Shown here: positions 17,214-25,859 of the stretch, piece by piece | Position numbering within the stretch: position 1 is the first letter of the stretch | How the letters are laid out: each line of letters begins with the position of its first letter | Assembly: GCF_000183425.1 (NCBI RefSeq) | Contig: NC_014759.1 | Span: 3,441,001 to 3,505,000, forward strand | DNA: 64,000 nucleotides | Origin: Marivirga tractuosa DSM 4126 | GTDB lineage: Bacteria; Bacteroidota; Bacteroidia; Cytophagales; Cyclobacteriaceae | Reading direction: 5' to 3' | Made by a program: the position numbers and the translations under genes | Notes under the pieces: model-generated | Seen by the model: only the letters and a program-made list of their open reading frames with translations | Database searches by the model: none | What the model was told of the DNA's origin: nothing

Positions 17214-17511
17214 ACAAATCCACTTTTGACTGGTATACCTCTTCTTTGAGAATTGGGTTCTTCAGTGATTTGGTAGATACGAGATCGACTTTTCTATCTA
17301 AAATTTCTTGAAGGTGATGTAATAAAGAGAAATAATTATCGGCATAGTCCAAAACGTCAATTTCATCAGAAAATTCAACGAGAAGATCGATGTCGCTGTC
17401 TTCATTCATAGCACCTTTTGCAGCTGATCCAAACAAAGCAATAGCAATCACATGATGTTTTTTACATGCGTCTACAATCTCATCAAGTTTATTTTGAACC
17501 AATTCAACCAT
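17203..17511 (-). CDS. mntA: MntA-like minimal nucleotidyltransferase (antitoxin)
   Basis: 102 residues with the polymerase-beta nucleotidyltransferase signature GSAAKGAMNEDSDID: Gly28-Ser29 and D40-x-D42, the metal-binding GSX10DXD motif. In characterised pairs this enzyme transfers AMP groups to a HepT tyrosine. It precedes hepT with overlap. Palindrome D lies about 55 bp upstream, and its boundary GGCGTTATGC is the presumed start of this two-gene unit. Confidence 0.9.
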   Translation of the reverse strand: MVELVQNKLDEIVDACKKHHVIAIALFGSAAKGAMNEDSDIDLLVEFSDEIDVLDYADNYFSLLHHLQEILDRKVDLVSTKSLKNPILKEEVYQSKVDLYAA

Positions 17512-17565
17512 AATTCAAAGATACATGAAATTTCGAATAATCCTTAATCAATGCGGTGTGGTGCA

Positions 17566-17772
17566 TAACGCCTACATAAAACCTGTTTGCCAATGTAAGC
17601 TATGAAAAGCTAAACTAAGCAATTTATGCTGTTTCCACCAAAGCTCACTGTTGATTACTGGCGAGTACCTATCAAAACAGAATTGTTGCCACAAAGTGAG
17701 AGCATAAATTGCTGGCTAATTACTGCTGAGTTTGCTACAGGGTGCTGAGCAAATTGGTTTTATGTGATGTTA
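17566..17772. repeat. Long imperfect palindrome D, about 207 bp
   Basis: The left end TAACGCCTACATAAAACC and GTTTGC faces the right end, whose reverse complement is TAACATCACATAAAACC and AATTTGC. AGCAATTTATGC at 17618-17629 is exactly inverted as GCATAAATTGCT at 17702-17713. The arms resemble those of element C (ATAAAACC, TTTGC, GCTATGAAA, ATTTATGC), while the central loop differs. It lies between the lipoprotein gene and mntA. Confidence 0.75.
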
Positions 17773-17785
17773 CCTGTAGTTTATT

Positions 17786-18571
17786 CTAGTTTTCATTTAA
17801 ATGCTCGACAAATAGATCATCAGCTCTTCCATAGCTTATCCAAGGATCAATAAGGATTCCGGTTAGGATATCATTCTCTATTCTTAAGAGCATTGTAGTT
17901 GTTGGATATTGGTAATTTCCAAGTTCGGGCAAATAGGAATTATACCAGATTTGAGAAGGTATCGAAGCGTGGTCTAATATTATGGTAAGATCAGGGGATT
18001 TATTAGCGTTAGCAATTTTAAATTTCTCGAGAATAGTTTTCTTGGTTGTTCCTATTTTAATGCCATACATGAAGTTCATTATCGTATCTGTTACGACTCC
18101 AGACCATGTAAATTCACCGGTGTCTTTATCTTTAACAAAGACTAAGTTGTCTTTTTTACTTTTTAAATAGGCGAAATATGGTAAATCATCATCAATTTCT
18201 ACATCATATATTTTTGAATAATGGTATTGAATTAACGAATCGTTTATTTGTGGAAAATAATCATTAGCCTCACTGACTAGCATATCATTGCTTAGAAATA
18301 TAAAAATCGAATCACCAACTTCAATTGCAGTTGTGATTTCAGAGTTCTTTAAGAAGCTGATTGTCATACTATCTGAAATCTGAGTTTGCGGCAGAATTCT
18401 ATTTCCAATATAGATTGTCTCATCACTAGATGTCCTATAAATAATTGTGTCAGGAGCAGGTTCTAGATTTTCTATAATTTCGGAAGTTTCCGATTTACTT
18501 TCTTGATTAGATTGACATGCTATAAAGCAAATAAGTAAGTTTAACAGTAGAAAAGGTTGTTTCATATGCAA
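17786..18571 (-). CDS. Lipoprotein, function unknown
   Basis: 261 residues, lipobox IA-C with lipidated Cys19 followed by QSNQ. The mature part is acidic at the N-terminus and then beta-rich, with FMYGIKIGTTKKTILEKFKI in the middle, like domains that start with a GxxK-type helix. No motif tells the activity. Met3 could be the start instead of Met1. Bounded by palindrome D at its 3' side; a GTTA-type sequence (minus strand CGTTAGTC, about 18585) precedes the start. Confidence 0.75.
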   Translation of the reverse strand: MHMKQPFLLLNLLICFIACQSNQESKSETSEIIENLEPAPDTIIYRTSSDETIYIGNRILPQTQISDSMTISFLKNSEITTAIEVGDSIFIFLSNDMLVSEANDYFPQINDSLIQYHYSKIYDVEIDDDLPYFAYLKSKKDNLVFVKDKDTGEFTWSGVVTDTIMNFMYGIKIGTTKKTILEKFKIANANKSPDLTIILDHASIPSQIWYNSYLPELGNYQYPTTTMLLRIENDILTGILIDPWISYGRADDLFVEHLNEN

Positions 18572-18721
18572 TTTGCTAATTCTGACTAACGTTTTGTAAC
18601 GTGTTATACATCAATAATTTATATTCTATTTGTATTCAGTAGTCCTTCCACTTTCTAGGCTCAACCTTTAGCTTACAAAGTCAATGGCTTAGCTATATGT
18701 GGAATTACAGGTAACAATTGA

Positions 18722-18875
18722 ATATATTAATCATGGGGTGATTATATTTAAATATAGTTATCCCTTGGTGACTATATATCTATTATATCCCTATCTCTAC
18801 CCAAACTATCTCAAATTGAAATAGGCTTTGGCTGTAAAGAAATAGATACGCTAAATGTATTTAAAATTCTTAAGT
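18722..18875 (+). pseudogene. Second relic HipB-like HTH locus with operators
   Basis: Palindromes AATCA(5)TGATT (18729-18743) and TATAGT(12)ACTATA (18753-18776) precede a plus-strand frame reading KLSQIEIGFG, CKEID and TLNVFKILK before a stop. LSQxEIGFG fits the HTH start and TLNVFKILK the end of Xre/HipB-type antitoxins; the middle appears deleted. It shares the TATCTCAAA, TGAAATAGGCTTTGG core with the relic at 4220-4370. No toxin gene follows. Confidence 0.4.
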
Positions 18876-18973
18876 AATGAAAGTGCTCCAATAATTGTAA
18901 AAGCATTCCAACCTTGCAGAAAATGGCTGGAAGGGTCTTTAATTCTTTCGGATTTATTTTTGTCTAATTCGCT

Positions 18974-19567
18974 TTATTCCGGTTTTGAATATTCAATCAA
19001 TTCCTCTACATAGTGAAAATCACCTTGATCTTGAGTCAATTTTATAAAAGTTTTTACAGCAGGAGCATACAACCACACTTCTTTTTCATCGGCACTATAT
19101 CCTCGAGAATTGGTAGTCTTCCCTGCGTATTGAATTGTGTAGGCCATAAAAGTTCCAGCTTCTACTGTTTCTTCCTGATAGGATAGTACTTCGGCATCCT
19201 GACTCTGCTTTCCAGTTGTCCCATCTTGACTGGTCCAACTGTTTTCATATTTCCATTTTTTGCCCACTTCCAGCGGCCAGTCGTACTTTGGTGTTTCGCT
19301 TGCTTCCGGTTTCACAATATCAGAAACAGGAATGGTGTCCTTGCCGATTGTCATTCCTAAAACTCCATCAGTACTGACTATTGTTCTTGTATCTGTTCCA
19401 TCCGAGCGAACTTCTCCTGCTGTGGTTACACCCTTATATTTCCAGACCCATTTTTCACCCACTTGATAATCGGCTAAAGTAGGTTGTTCAGTGATACCTG
19501 ATTCCTTTGGACTGCTACAGGCAACAAACATAAGTAGGACGAAAAAACTAACAATTTGACTTTTCAT
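18974..19567 (-). CDS. Lipoprotein, function unknown
   Basis: 197 residues with lipobox FVA-C17 followed by SSPK. The mature protein alternates strands rich in Trp/Tyr/Lys (YQVGEKWVWKYKG, WPLEVGKKWKYENSW, GTFMAYTIQYAGK, DEKEVWLYAPAVKTFIK). The GxxWxY pattern occurs in DUF3108-like and similar beta-barrel periplasmic proteins; the assignment is tentative. It stands alone on the minus strand. Confidence 0.75.
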   Translation of the reverse strand: MKSQIVSFFVLLMFVACSSPKESGITEQPTLADYQVGEKWVWKYKGVTTAGEVRSDGTDTRTIVSTDGVLGMTIGKDTIPVSDIVKPEASETPKYDWPLEVGKKWKYENSWTSQDGTTGKQSQDAEVLSYQEETVEAGTFMAYTIQYAGKTTNSRGYSADEKEVWLYAPAVKTFIKLTQDQGDFHYVEELIEYSKPE

Positions 19568-19665
19568 GATATTCTCTATTTAGACTGTACCTACTTCTCT
19601 TTAATGCCTTTTTTCAGCTTGTTCAGGCTCCTAATCTACTTTTACGCATGTCTATCAGGCTAATT

Positions 19666-20697
19666 TTAATCTTTTAAAATTTTTACGATCCGACTATACA
19701 TCACTTCAGATAAATTCCAATTGTAACCGTCAAAGTTGACGGTATTGGTGAATTGAATCACGACTGCATCCATTTCAGGGTGATATTTTGCAATGGTTTG
19801 ATAGCCTGGGATTAAACCCGTATGTTCGAATTCATAGATGGAAGCATAAATTTTTTGCTCTTCCTCGTCTGTAAATATTGTACCCTCATTTAAAGCTCTA
19901 ATGAATGTACTGAGATCTGCAGCAGTTGCTAGCATAGAACCCACATTATCAGTTTTTAAATCTTGCTCATAGCCAACATAATATCCACTCATGACATCGG
20001 CTAAATTCACATCATGAATAGAGGCAAAAGTATTGTGGAGGTCCAATGGCTGTAGTATTTCTTCTTGAATATACTGGAAGTGGTCATAGCCCAAGACTTC
20101 ATCCATTATTTTACCTAATAGGAGATAGTTGGTATTGGAATATTGGTAATCTTCGCCAGGCTTGAAGTTTGCAGGTAAATTAAGTATTAAAGCCAACTTT
20201 TCCTCATCTGACTCTTTTGGCGCAACCCAATATAGATGGGTATTCGTAAAATTAGGGATACCAGAACGGTGTTGCACCATCATTTTCACGCTGATTTCGT
20301 CAGCATATTCAATTTTTCCCTTGAGCTCAGGCAAATAGAACCCTAAACTTTGATCTAGAGAAAGCTTTCCACTTCTTGCCATCTTGGCAATTGCGAGTGC
20401 GGTATATAATTTATCGACACTAGCTATTTTAAAAAGTGAATTTGGATCTGCAGGTGTTTTAGTAGCTCTACTTTTATAGCCAGAAGTGAATGATCTAGAC
20501 GGTTCTCCTTTTTTATCTACATAAACTATAATGCCATCAAAACCATAATCGGCTGCTTTATCGACTTGTTCCTGTATGGAATTCGGCAAAGGGCTAAGCC
20601 ATGCAAAAACTACTGGCCACGGCACAAAGTACAAAGAGATTGCGGTGCCGACAAACAACAGTATCCTGACAATAAGCTTCGCTTTTTTCTTGTCCAT
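19666..20697 (-). CDS. Serine hydrolase, class C beta-lactamase/PBP4* family
   Basis: 343 residues. A single N-terminal membrane segment (about 10-33) anchors the domain to the outside. The three motifs of the penicillin-recognising fold are present: S93-V-D-K96 (nucleophile Ser and Lys), Y186-S-N188, and H292-T-G294 in place of KTG. These enzymes hydrolyse D-peptides, esters or beta-lactams; the true substrate is not evident. Gene stands alone. Confidence 0.85.
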   Translation of the reverse strand: MDKKKAKLIVRILLFVGTAISLYFVPWPVVFAWLSPLPNSIQEQVDKAADYGFDGIIVYVDKKGEPSRSFTSGYKSRATKTPADPNSLFKIASVDKLYTALAIAKMARSGKLSLDQSLGFYLPELKGKIEYADEISVKMMVQHRSGIPNFTNTHLYWVAPKESDEEKLALILNLPANFKPGEDYQYSNTNYLLLGKIMDEVLGYDHFQYIQEEILQPLDLHNTFASIHDVNLADVMSGYYVGYEQDLKTDNVGSMLATAADLSTFIRALNEGTIFTDEEEQKIYASIYEFEHTGLIPGYQTIAKYHPEMDAVVIQFTNTVNFDGYNWNLSEVMYSRIVKILKD

Positions 20698-20775
20698 TTG
20701 ATCTTAAAAAGTGATAATACGCAGTAAATATCACGAATTTGAAGCTTATTTTCACTTAAAGCATAGAGATTTTGT

Positions 20776-21690
20776 TTACAAAAATTTGAAATCTGCTAAT
20801 TTTTCAGATACTTCCCATAGTTTTTTCGCCTGAGCTTCGTCATTCGCTAAGCTAGTGCTTTTTGCTTTTCCTGGCTTGCCTTTCATTTCGCTAAAGCCCG
20901 TAGGCCCGAAATAGTCGCCTCCTTTTGCTTCTCCTATGGCGGCCACAATAGTGGGTTTAGCACCTTCTTTTGGAGCATGAGTTAGAAAAGGCCCCACTGT
21001 ATATCTTAAAATGTTGAATAGTAATTTAGGCATGTGCCTGCCTAATTCTGTATCCGAAACGCCCGGGTGCGCAGCCGTGGAGATGGTGTTTTGGTAACCT
21101 GCTTTTTCCAATTTCCTTTGCAATTCAAAGGCAAACATCAAGCAAGCTAGCTTTGATTGTCCGTAGGCATCAGAGGCAGAATACTTTTGTTCACTTTGCA
21201 AATCATCAAAATTGATTTTGCCGTTTTTATGGGCGATGGAGCTTAAGGAAACAATTCTTGAATCGGGTGTTTTAAGAATTGTATCTAGCAACAAGCCCGT
21301 AAGTAGGAAATGCCCTAAGTAGTTAGCCGCAAACTGTAATTCGAAACCATCATCCGTTTTGGTGTAGGGTGGCATCATCACACCCGCATTGTTAATCAAA
21401 ATATCTAATCGATCATATTTAGAAAGGAAGGATTTAGCAAAATTACGGACTGAGTCCAATCTGCTCAAATCAATTTCCATTACTTCTAGGTCAGCTGTGG
21501 AGATTTCCTGCTCTATTTTTTGCTTGGCGGCAGTAGCTTTTTTCATATTACGACAAGCCATAATCACTTTTGCGCCCTTCTCCGCTAAGAATAGCGCAGT
21601 TTCATATCCTAAGCCCGTATTCGCTCCGGTTACAATTATGGTTCGTCCTTCTTGCGAAGGGAGGTTTTTGAGATTCTCCATGTTTTTCAT
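20776..21690 (-). CDS. Short-chain dehydrogenase/reductase, retinol-dehydrogenase-like
   Basis: 304 residues with the classical SDR pattern: TGANTGLG at 21-28 for NAD(P) binding, NNAG at about 100-103, catalytic Ser near 150 (RIVSLSS) and Y176-GQS-K180. The long C-terminal part and overall pattern are like those of retinol dehydrogenase/WW-oxidoreductase-type SDRs. It is a cytosolic oxidoreductase of unknown substrate. Met4 could be the real start. Confidence 0.85.
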   Translation of the reverse strand: MKNMENLKNLPSQEGRTIIVTGANTGLGYETALFLAEKGAKVIMACRNMKKATAAKQKIEQEISTADLEVMEIDLSRLDSVRNFAKSFLSKYDRLDILINNAGVMMPPYTKTDDGFELQFAANYLGHFLLTGLLLDTILKTPDSRIVSLSSIAHKNGKINFDDLQSEQKYSASDAYGQSKLACLMFAFELQRKLEKAGYQNTISTAAHPGVSDTELGRHMPKLLFNILRYTVGPFLTHAPKEGAKPTIVAAIGEAKGGDYFGPTGFSEMKGKPGKAKSTSLANDEAQAKKLWEVSEKLADFKFL

Positions 21691-21810
21691 TTAAAGTGAT
21701 TATTGAATTATTAACTCAGTCTCTAATTCTCATCTAATGGGTACGGATTGAATGTTAGTAAGTTAAGTTGTTCAACTACAGTATCCTATTTAAATGAAAA
21801 TGCCTTGGAT

Positions 21811-22860
21811 TTAAGCTTTGTCTAAATCTACATCTAAACGATTGGTGACGAACTCTTTTTCTTTAGCAGCTAAAGAGGCAGATTCCTTTTTGAGTTCATG
21901 GTGAATAAAAGCTTTGTTTTTATAGGCTCCGGTCTCGAATTTGTATTCTTCATGAAATAGCAAATGATCATATGGGCCTTTTTTAGAGATGAGTTTTACG
22001 AAAATTGGACTGGTTTCAATGACGATAAAAAGCAATACGATAAAGGCATTGGCCCACCATATAGCACTGCTTTTGGTGGCTAATCGATCTAAAGCTTCCA
22101 ATCTGGCCGCTGGGCCGCCTATGTCTTTAATGTCAATAGCTAAAAGAGCTGCTGCTTGTAAAGAATCTAATTGCTTGATTTGAGAAATTTTATTCGCAAT
22201 GATTGGATTGTTTTGCTGAATTAGCTGCTGAAGTTCTCCTTCTACTTGATCAGCATTGGCTTTCTTGATTTGATAGATGGGACCAGGGTTTCTTTTCATG
22301 GTTCCGCCTGTTCCATCGGCTTCTTGGCGTGCAATATCTCTCAATTCATTTCGCTCTTGTTCTTTCACCCTAATTTCAGTTTTTAAGTCAGACAATTCTT
22401 GATTCACTGTGCTTTTTTGCTGTGCATAGTCTTCAATAATTTTCTCTTTTTGTGCTGCTTTCATTTCATCTTGCATCACCAGAAGTTCGCTATTGATTTC
22501 CTTTTCAAATATTTTCAGCTCTAAAGGTTTCGCAATCACAATGGAGATTAAGATTGCTAAAATCAAGCGAGGAATTGCCATTACGAATTCCTCTTTCTTG
22601 CTAGTCTTACGCATGCTGGTGACGATAAAGCGATCCAGGTTAAAAATCATCAATCCCCAGACGAAACCCAGAATACTGGCGATTAGGTAACTATCGAAAA
22701 CAGTGAAAAAAGCGTAGGCAGCAGAAAGAGCAGCAAATAATCCGGTAAAGAGAATCGTGGCTCCAATGCCTACATATTTGCTGGAATCCGTGGGGCATTG
22801 ATTTAATAATTCAGTATTGGCACCAGAACAATACCAAAAGAAACTTTGAAGTTTTTCCAT
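21811..22860 (-). CDS. DUF4407 membrane protein
   Basis: 349 residues starting FFWYCSGANTELLNQCP, the hallmark of DUF4407. Transmembrane segments lie at about 30-50, 58-75 and 88-108; a long coiled coil spans about 125-240 (EIRVKEQERNELRD); a last segment lies at about 268-285. The family is common in Bacteroidota and has no known function. It stands alone on the minus strand. Confidence 0.85.
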   Translation of the reverse strand: MEKLQSFFWYCSGANTELLNQCPTDSSKYVGIGATILFTGLFAALSAAYAFFTVFDSYLIASILGFVWGLMIFNLDRFIVTSMRKTSKKEEFVMAIPRLILAILISIVIAKPLELKIFEKEINSELLVMQDEMKAAQKEKIIEDYAQQKSTVNQELSDLKTEIRVKEQERNELRDIARQEADGTGGTMKRNPGPIYQIKKANADQVEGELQQLIQQNNPIIANKISQIKQLDSLQAAALLAIDIKDIGGPAARLEALDRLATKSSAIWWANAFIVLLFIVIETSPIFVKLISKKGPYDHLLFHEEYKFETGAYKNKAFIHHELKKESASLAAKEKEFVTNRLDVDLDKA

Positions 22861-23096
22861 GAGCAGTAAACGATGGTTTATATGAAGTATTAGATAGCCT
22901 CAAGAGTAGTGCCATCCACTTTGAATGCATTTAGGAAGGTTTTCTTGAAATTGATCGTTCAATTTTGAACAGGAGGATTGTCCGAAATTTGATAGATGAA
23001 TCAAAGCATTTAATACAAGTAGAGCGCCTTGAGAGCTCCTAAAATTTAAAGTTTTTTAGCTGATAGAATGTTTTCTATTGTTATTAGCATTCACTA

Positions 23097-24773
23097 CTAA
23101 TCATAGACTTCTTCCATATGACTTTTGGAACCGGTCATTTGCCATTGACCTAATGAAATCGGAATATTTCCGATGCTATTTAGTGTATCAAAAAAGTCTT
23201 TTAGTTGAAATGGTTCTTCATCGGATTCCTTTAATCTGGCATATTCAGCTATCGCATTTTCTAGTAAATATTTTCCCGTGATATAGCTAGTGCCATAACC
23301 TGGCTGGCGCAAATACAAGTGCTGTTCAAAAATGAGTAGTTCTTCTTCAGTATTCATCCATCCACGCGGAGTGTACTTCGTATGAATGCCTCCAGCTTCT
23401 TCCATGGTCATTTCATTAGCATGCGCATATAAGGATCCTAATCCTCGTGCAGCTCTTTGAGCGATCATGATATAGACAATTTCTCGGACTCTTGGTGAGT
23501 CGTCATAAAGACCAGCTTGCATAAAGATTTCTTCCACTGCTGTAGCAGTTCCCTCATTTCTGGAATCAAAAATATTATACAACAAGGGACCTTTTCTTAT
23601 TTCACTTTGATGCGGTTCAGTATCCATTCTGGCTAATTCAAACCAGTGATAAAAATGAGAGTATAAGGGTCGTGGATCGTAATGCTCCCCGATTGTAAAG
23701 AAATTACGTTCATCCTTGGGTTTGTACTCGCCCAAATGCTCTCGAAGTGCTGGTTCAAAATAAGGTTTCACGGTCACTATTTCTTGCTCGTCCAGGAATT
23801 GGATCAAACTTTTTGCGGCCTCATCAGCCATTTTATCATAAGCTTCTGGAGAATCAGCATCCTTCAATTCGGGCAGATTCCTGTTTCTATGTTCTTCTAA
23901 TTTTAGCGAAGACCAGGCACGGGCTAGCTCACGTTTAAGGAGCATTACTTCATCCTCCCAACTCAAAGGAACCAGATGTACGTTTTGTAAGTACCAGCTA
24001 TAATTTTCTTTCCCGATTCCTGATGGGCCTGCTTTAGATTGCCCTTCTTTTTCTAACCAGCTAGCCAATTCATCAGTGGAAGTAATGGCTTGATCGATAA
24101 TGGAGACTAATTCTTTATCCTCTTTAATCAGCGAATCATTTTTTAATTCGGTAAGTACGGTACTTTGTTCTTTGATATCTCTTATGCCAGCAATCCACAA
24201 TTCTCGTGCATTTCCAGTCAAGTTTTGCTGCGCTTGTGCATTCAGTGGAGGGATGACTTTTAAATCCTCCATTAAGCGGACTCTTTCAGCAGTGGAAAGT
24301 GGAAAAGTATATGTCCATAATTCTGTTGTTGCATGATGAGTAGGACCTTCATGTGCAGGCACATCACTTCGATGACTCCAAACTGTTTTGTAATAAGCAG
24401 GATCACGAGTCCAGGGCTTTAACACTCTATGGTTAAAATCATATCCATTCATTTCAGCCCACACAATCATCCAATCTACCTGATTTTCAGTTGACCAGCC
24501 GCTTGTATCAATGGATTGTAGTTTTGATTGTAATTCTTTAAAATCTGGCCAACGCTTTTCAAAGCTAGCTTTGGTATAATCAGGAGCACCGTCAAATAGG
24601 GGAGGTTCTTCAAATGTTCGCCATTCTTTGAATAGAGTAACTAAATCTTCATAATTATTGGAGGAGTAGTTTACTTCGTTGGAGCTGCTTTCCGTAGTCT
24701 TTACTCTATCATTATTTTGGCAGCCAACAATAATAATACTTAGGAATAGGAGGAGTGAATATGTAGTTTTCAA
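23097..24773 (-). CDS. DUF885 family lipoprotein
   Basis: 558 residues with lipobox IVG-C18. The helical body fits DUF885: LRLPGYGTSY-like motif ([15 protein letters not shown]) near the end, [16 protein letters not shown] and [22 protein letters not shown]885 proteins are zincin-like and suspected peptidases; I do not see the PGHxxQ metal motif found in canonical members, so this one may be inactive or a divergent subgroup. Confidence 0.8.
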   Translation of the reverse strand: MKTTYSLLLFLSIIIVGCQNNDRVKTTESSSNEVNYSSNNYEDLVTLFKEWRTFEEPPLFDGAPDYTKASFEKRWPDFKELQSKLQSIDTSGWSTENQVDWMIVWAEMNGYDFNHRVLKPWTRDPAYYKTVWSHRSDVPAHEGPTHHATTELWTYTFPLSTAERVRLMEDLKVIPPLNAQAQQNLTGNARELWIAGIRDIKEQSTVLTELKNDSLIKEDKELVSIIDQAITSTDELASWLEKEGQSKAGPSGIGKENYSWYLQNVHLVPLSWEDEVMLLKRELARAWSSLKLEEHRNRNLPELKDADSPEAYDKMADEAAKSLIQFLDEQEIVTVKPYFEPALREHLGEYKPKDERNFFTIGEHYDPRPLYSHFYHWFELARMDTEPHQSEIRKGPLLYNIFDSRNEGTATAVEEIFMQAGLYDDSPRVREIVYIMIAQRAARGLGSLYAHANEMTMEEAGGIHTKYTPRGWMNTEEELLIFEQHLYLRQPGYGTSYITGKYLLENAIAEYARLKESDEEPFQLKDFFDTLNSIGNIPISLGQWQMTGSKSHMEEVYD

Positions 24774-24937
24774 GTGATTAGCGTTATGGATTGTTAATTC
24801 AGTTATGGTCTAAGGCATTAATATCTACAATGCTTTTCAACAATATTAAAGTAGTGATTAGCACTGAAAAAGCCTAATCTCCATCATCTTTAAGCTCTTT
24901 GACACTGACTAAGCTCAAAAAAGAAAGGATCAATAAC

Positions 24938-25405
24938 TTAATCACCAGCCCAAGTGGAATGCATCATTTTTAATTTCCACCCATCTTTTGTCGAAACGGC
25001 CAATGCGCTTTCTAGCCATTTAGCTTCACTTACTAAGGTGTCAGCTTGCGTAAATTCAGCGAAGTTATAATAGGCAATTTGAATTGACTCACCGTATTTG
25101 TCTATCGCAATATATTCCATTCGGTTCGTTCGCTTGGGTCTGTTAGCTCGTGCTAACTTCTTCCGTATATATTCTTTTATTCTATCATTGTCCCAGATTT
25201 CGCCTTGTTCTAAAATAATGAAGTCATCTGTATGGTACTTGCTAATCTTAGTAGAATCTAATCCTGCCCACAAATCATCGAATGATCCTTGAATGAGGTC
25301 TTTCGCAATCTGAATTTCTTGTTCAGTAATGGGTTGGTATTCCTTTGTTTGCGTTTGACATGAACATAATAAGGTAAAGGATAAAGCTATAACTAGATAT
25401 TTCAT
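24938..25405 (-). CDS. NTF2-like (SnoaL/DUF4440) lipoprotein
   Basis: 155 residues with lipobox CS-C16. The cone-shaped NTF2 fold is suggested by the order AKDLIQGSFDDLWAGLDSTK, YHTDDFIILEQGEIWDNDRI, IAYYNFAEFTQAD and WLESALAVSTKDGWKLKMMH ending on WAGD. Such DUF4440 domains bind small ligands or act as isomerases; no specific role is evident. Confidence 0.8.
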   Translation of the reverse strand: MKYLVIALSFTLLCSCQTQTKEYQPITEQEIQIAKDLIQGSFDDLWAGLDSTKISKYHTDDFIILEQGEIWDNDRIKEYIRKKLARANRPKRTNRMEYIAIDKYGESIQIAYYNFAEFTQADTLVSEAKWLESALAVSTKDGWKLKMMHSTWAGD

Positions 25406-25585
25406 AAGATTAGTTAATCAGTTTAATTGTGATGGTTGCATGATTAAATATGCAGCTTTTTTTTTTAAAAGGAAGCTCGCTTGAAATTACATAAGTGTTT
25501 TTGGAATAATGTGTTTTCAACGTCCCATGAAATAGTCTGCTTAGGATTAATATGGTATGAGATTTTGAAGTTTTTTATTAATTGA

Positions 25586-25741
25586 GCATCAAAAACCGCC
25601 TTCTTTGTATTGGATTCAACAGTTCATTCTGGCTTTAGCTGTTTTTTAGTGTTATCTGCCTCTTCGTCCTATTGGGTAAAATCACTATAATTGATCGCCA
25701 GCAGTGCAATCAATTATGATGGTCTACTAATTTCTTTACAG
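25586..25741 (-). pseudogene. Degenerate copy of the 5' end of the PD40/amidohydrolase gene
   Basis: The stretch aligns to 2987-3168 over its whole length, for example TTTTTTAGTGTTATCTGCCT here against TTTTTTAGTGCTATCTGCCT there and TGCAATCAAT in both. It covers the signal peptide and first 50 or so codons, carries a 12-13 bp deletion and has lost the start codon. No further part of the gene follows. The rest of 25406-25859 holds no other feature I can see. Confidence 0.7.
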
Positions 25742-25859
25742 GTTTTAGAGTGCTATAGAGAAGAGAGGTAGGGGATTTTGAGCCTTATTTGGTTAATTAT
25801 TTTTTTGGGTTATTTTAAAGGAGTAAAAGGAAGCCGTTTTTCCTTGCTTTAAGAAAGTA

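Noticed and set aside
6700..18600. Calling the palindromes canonical integron attC sites
   Set aside because: Their ends have TAAC/GTTA-like cores but not RYYYAAC/GTTRRRY, several are over 200 bp, and no IntI-type integrase is in the window.
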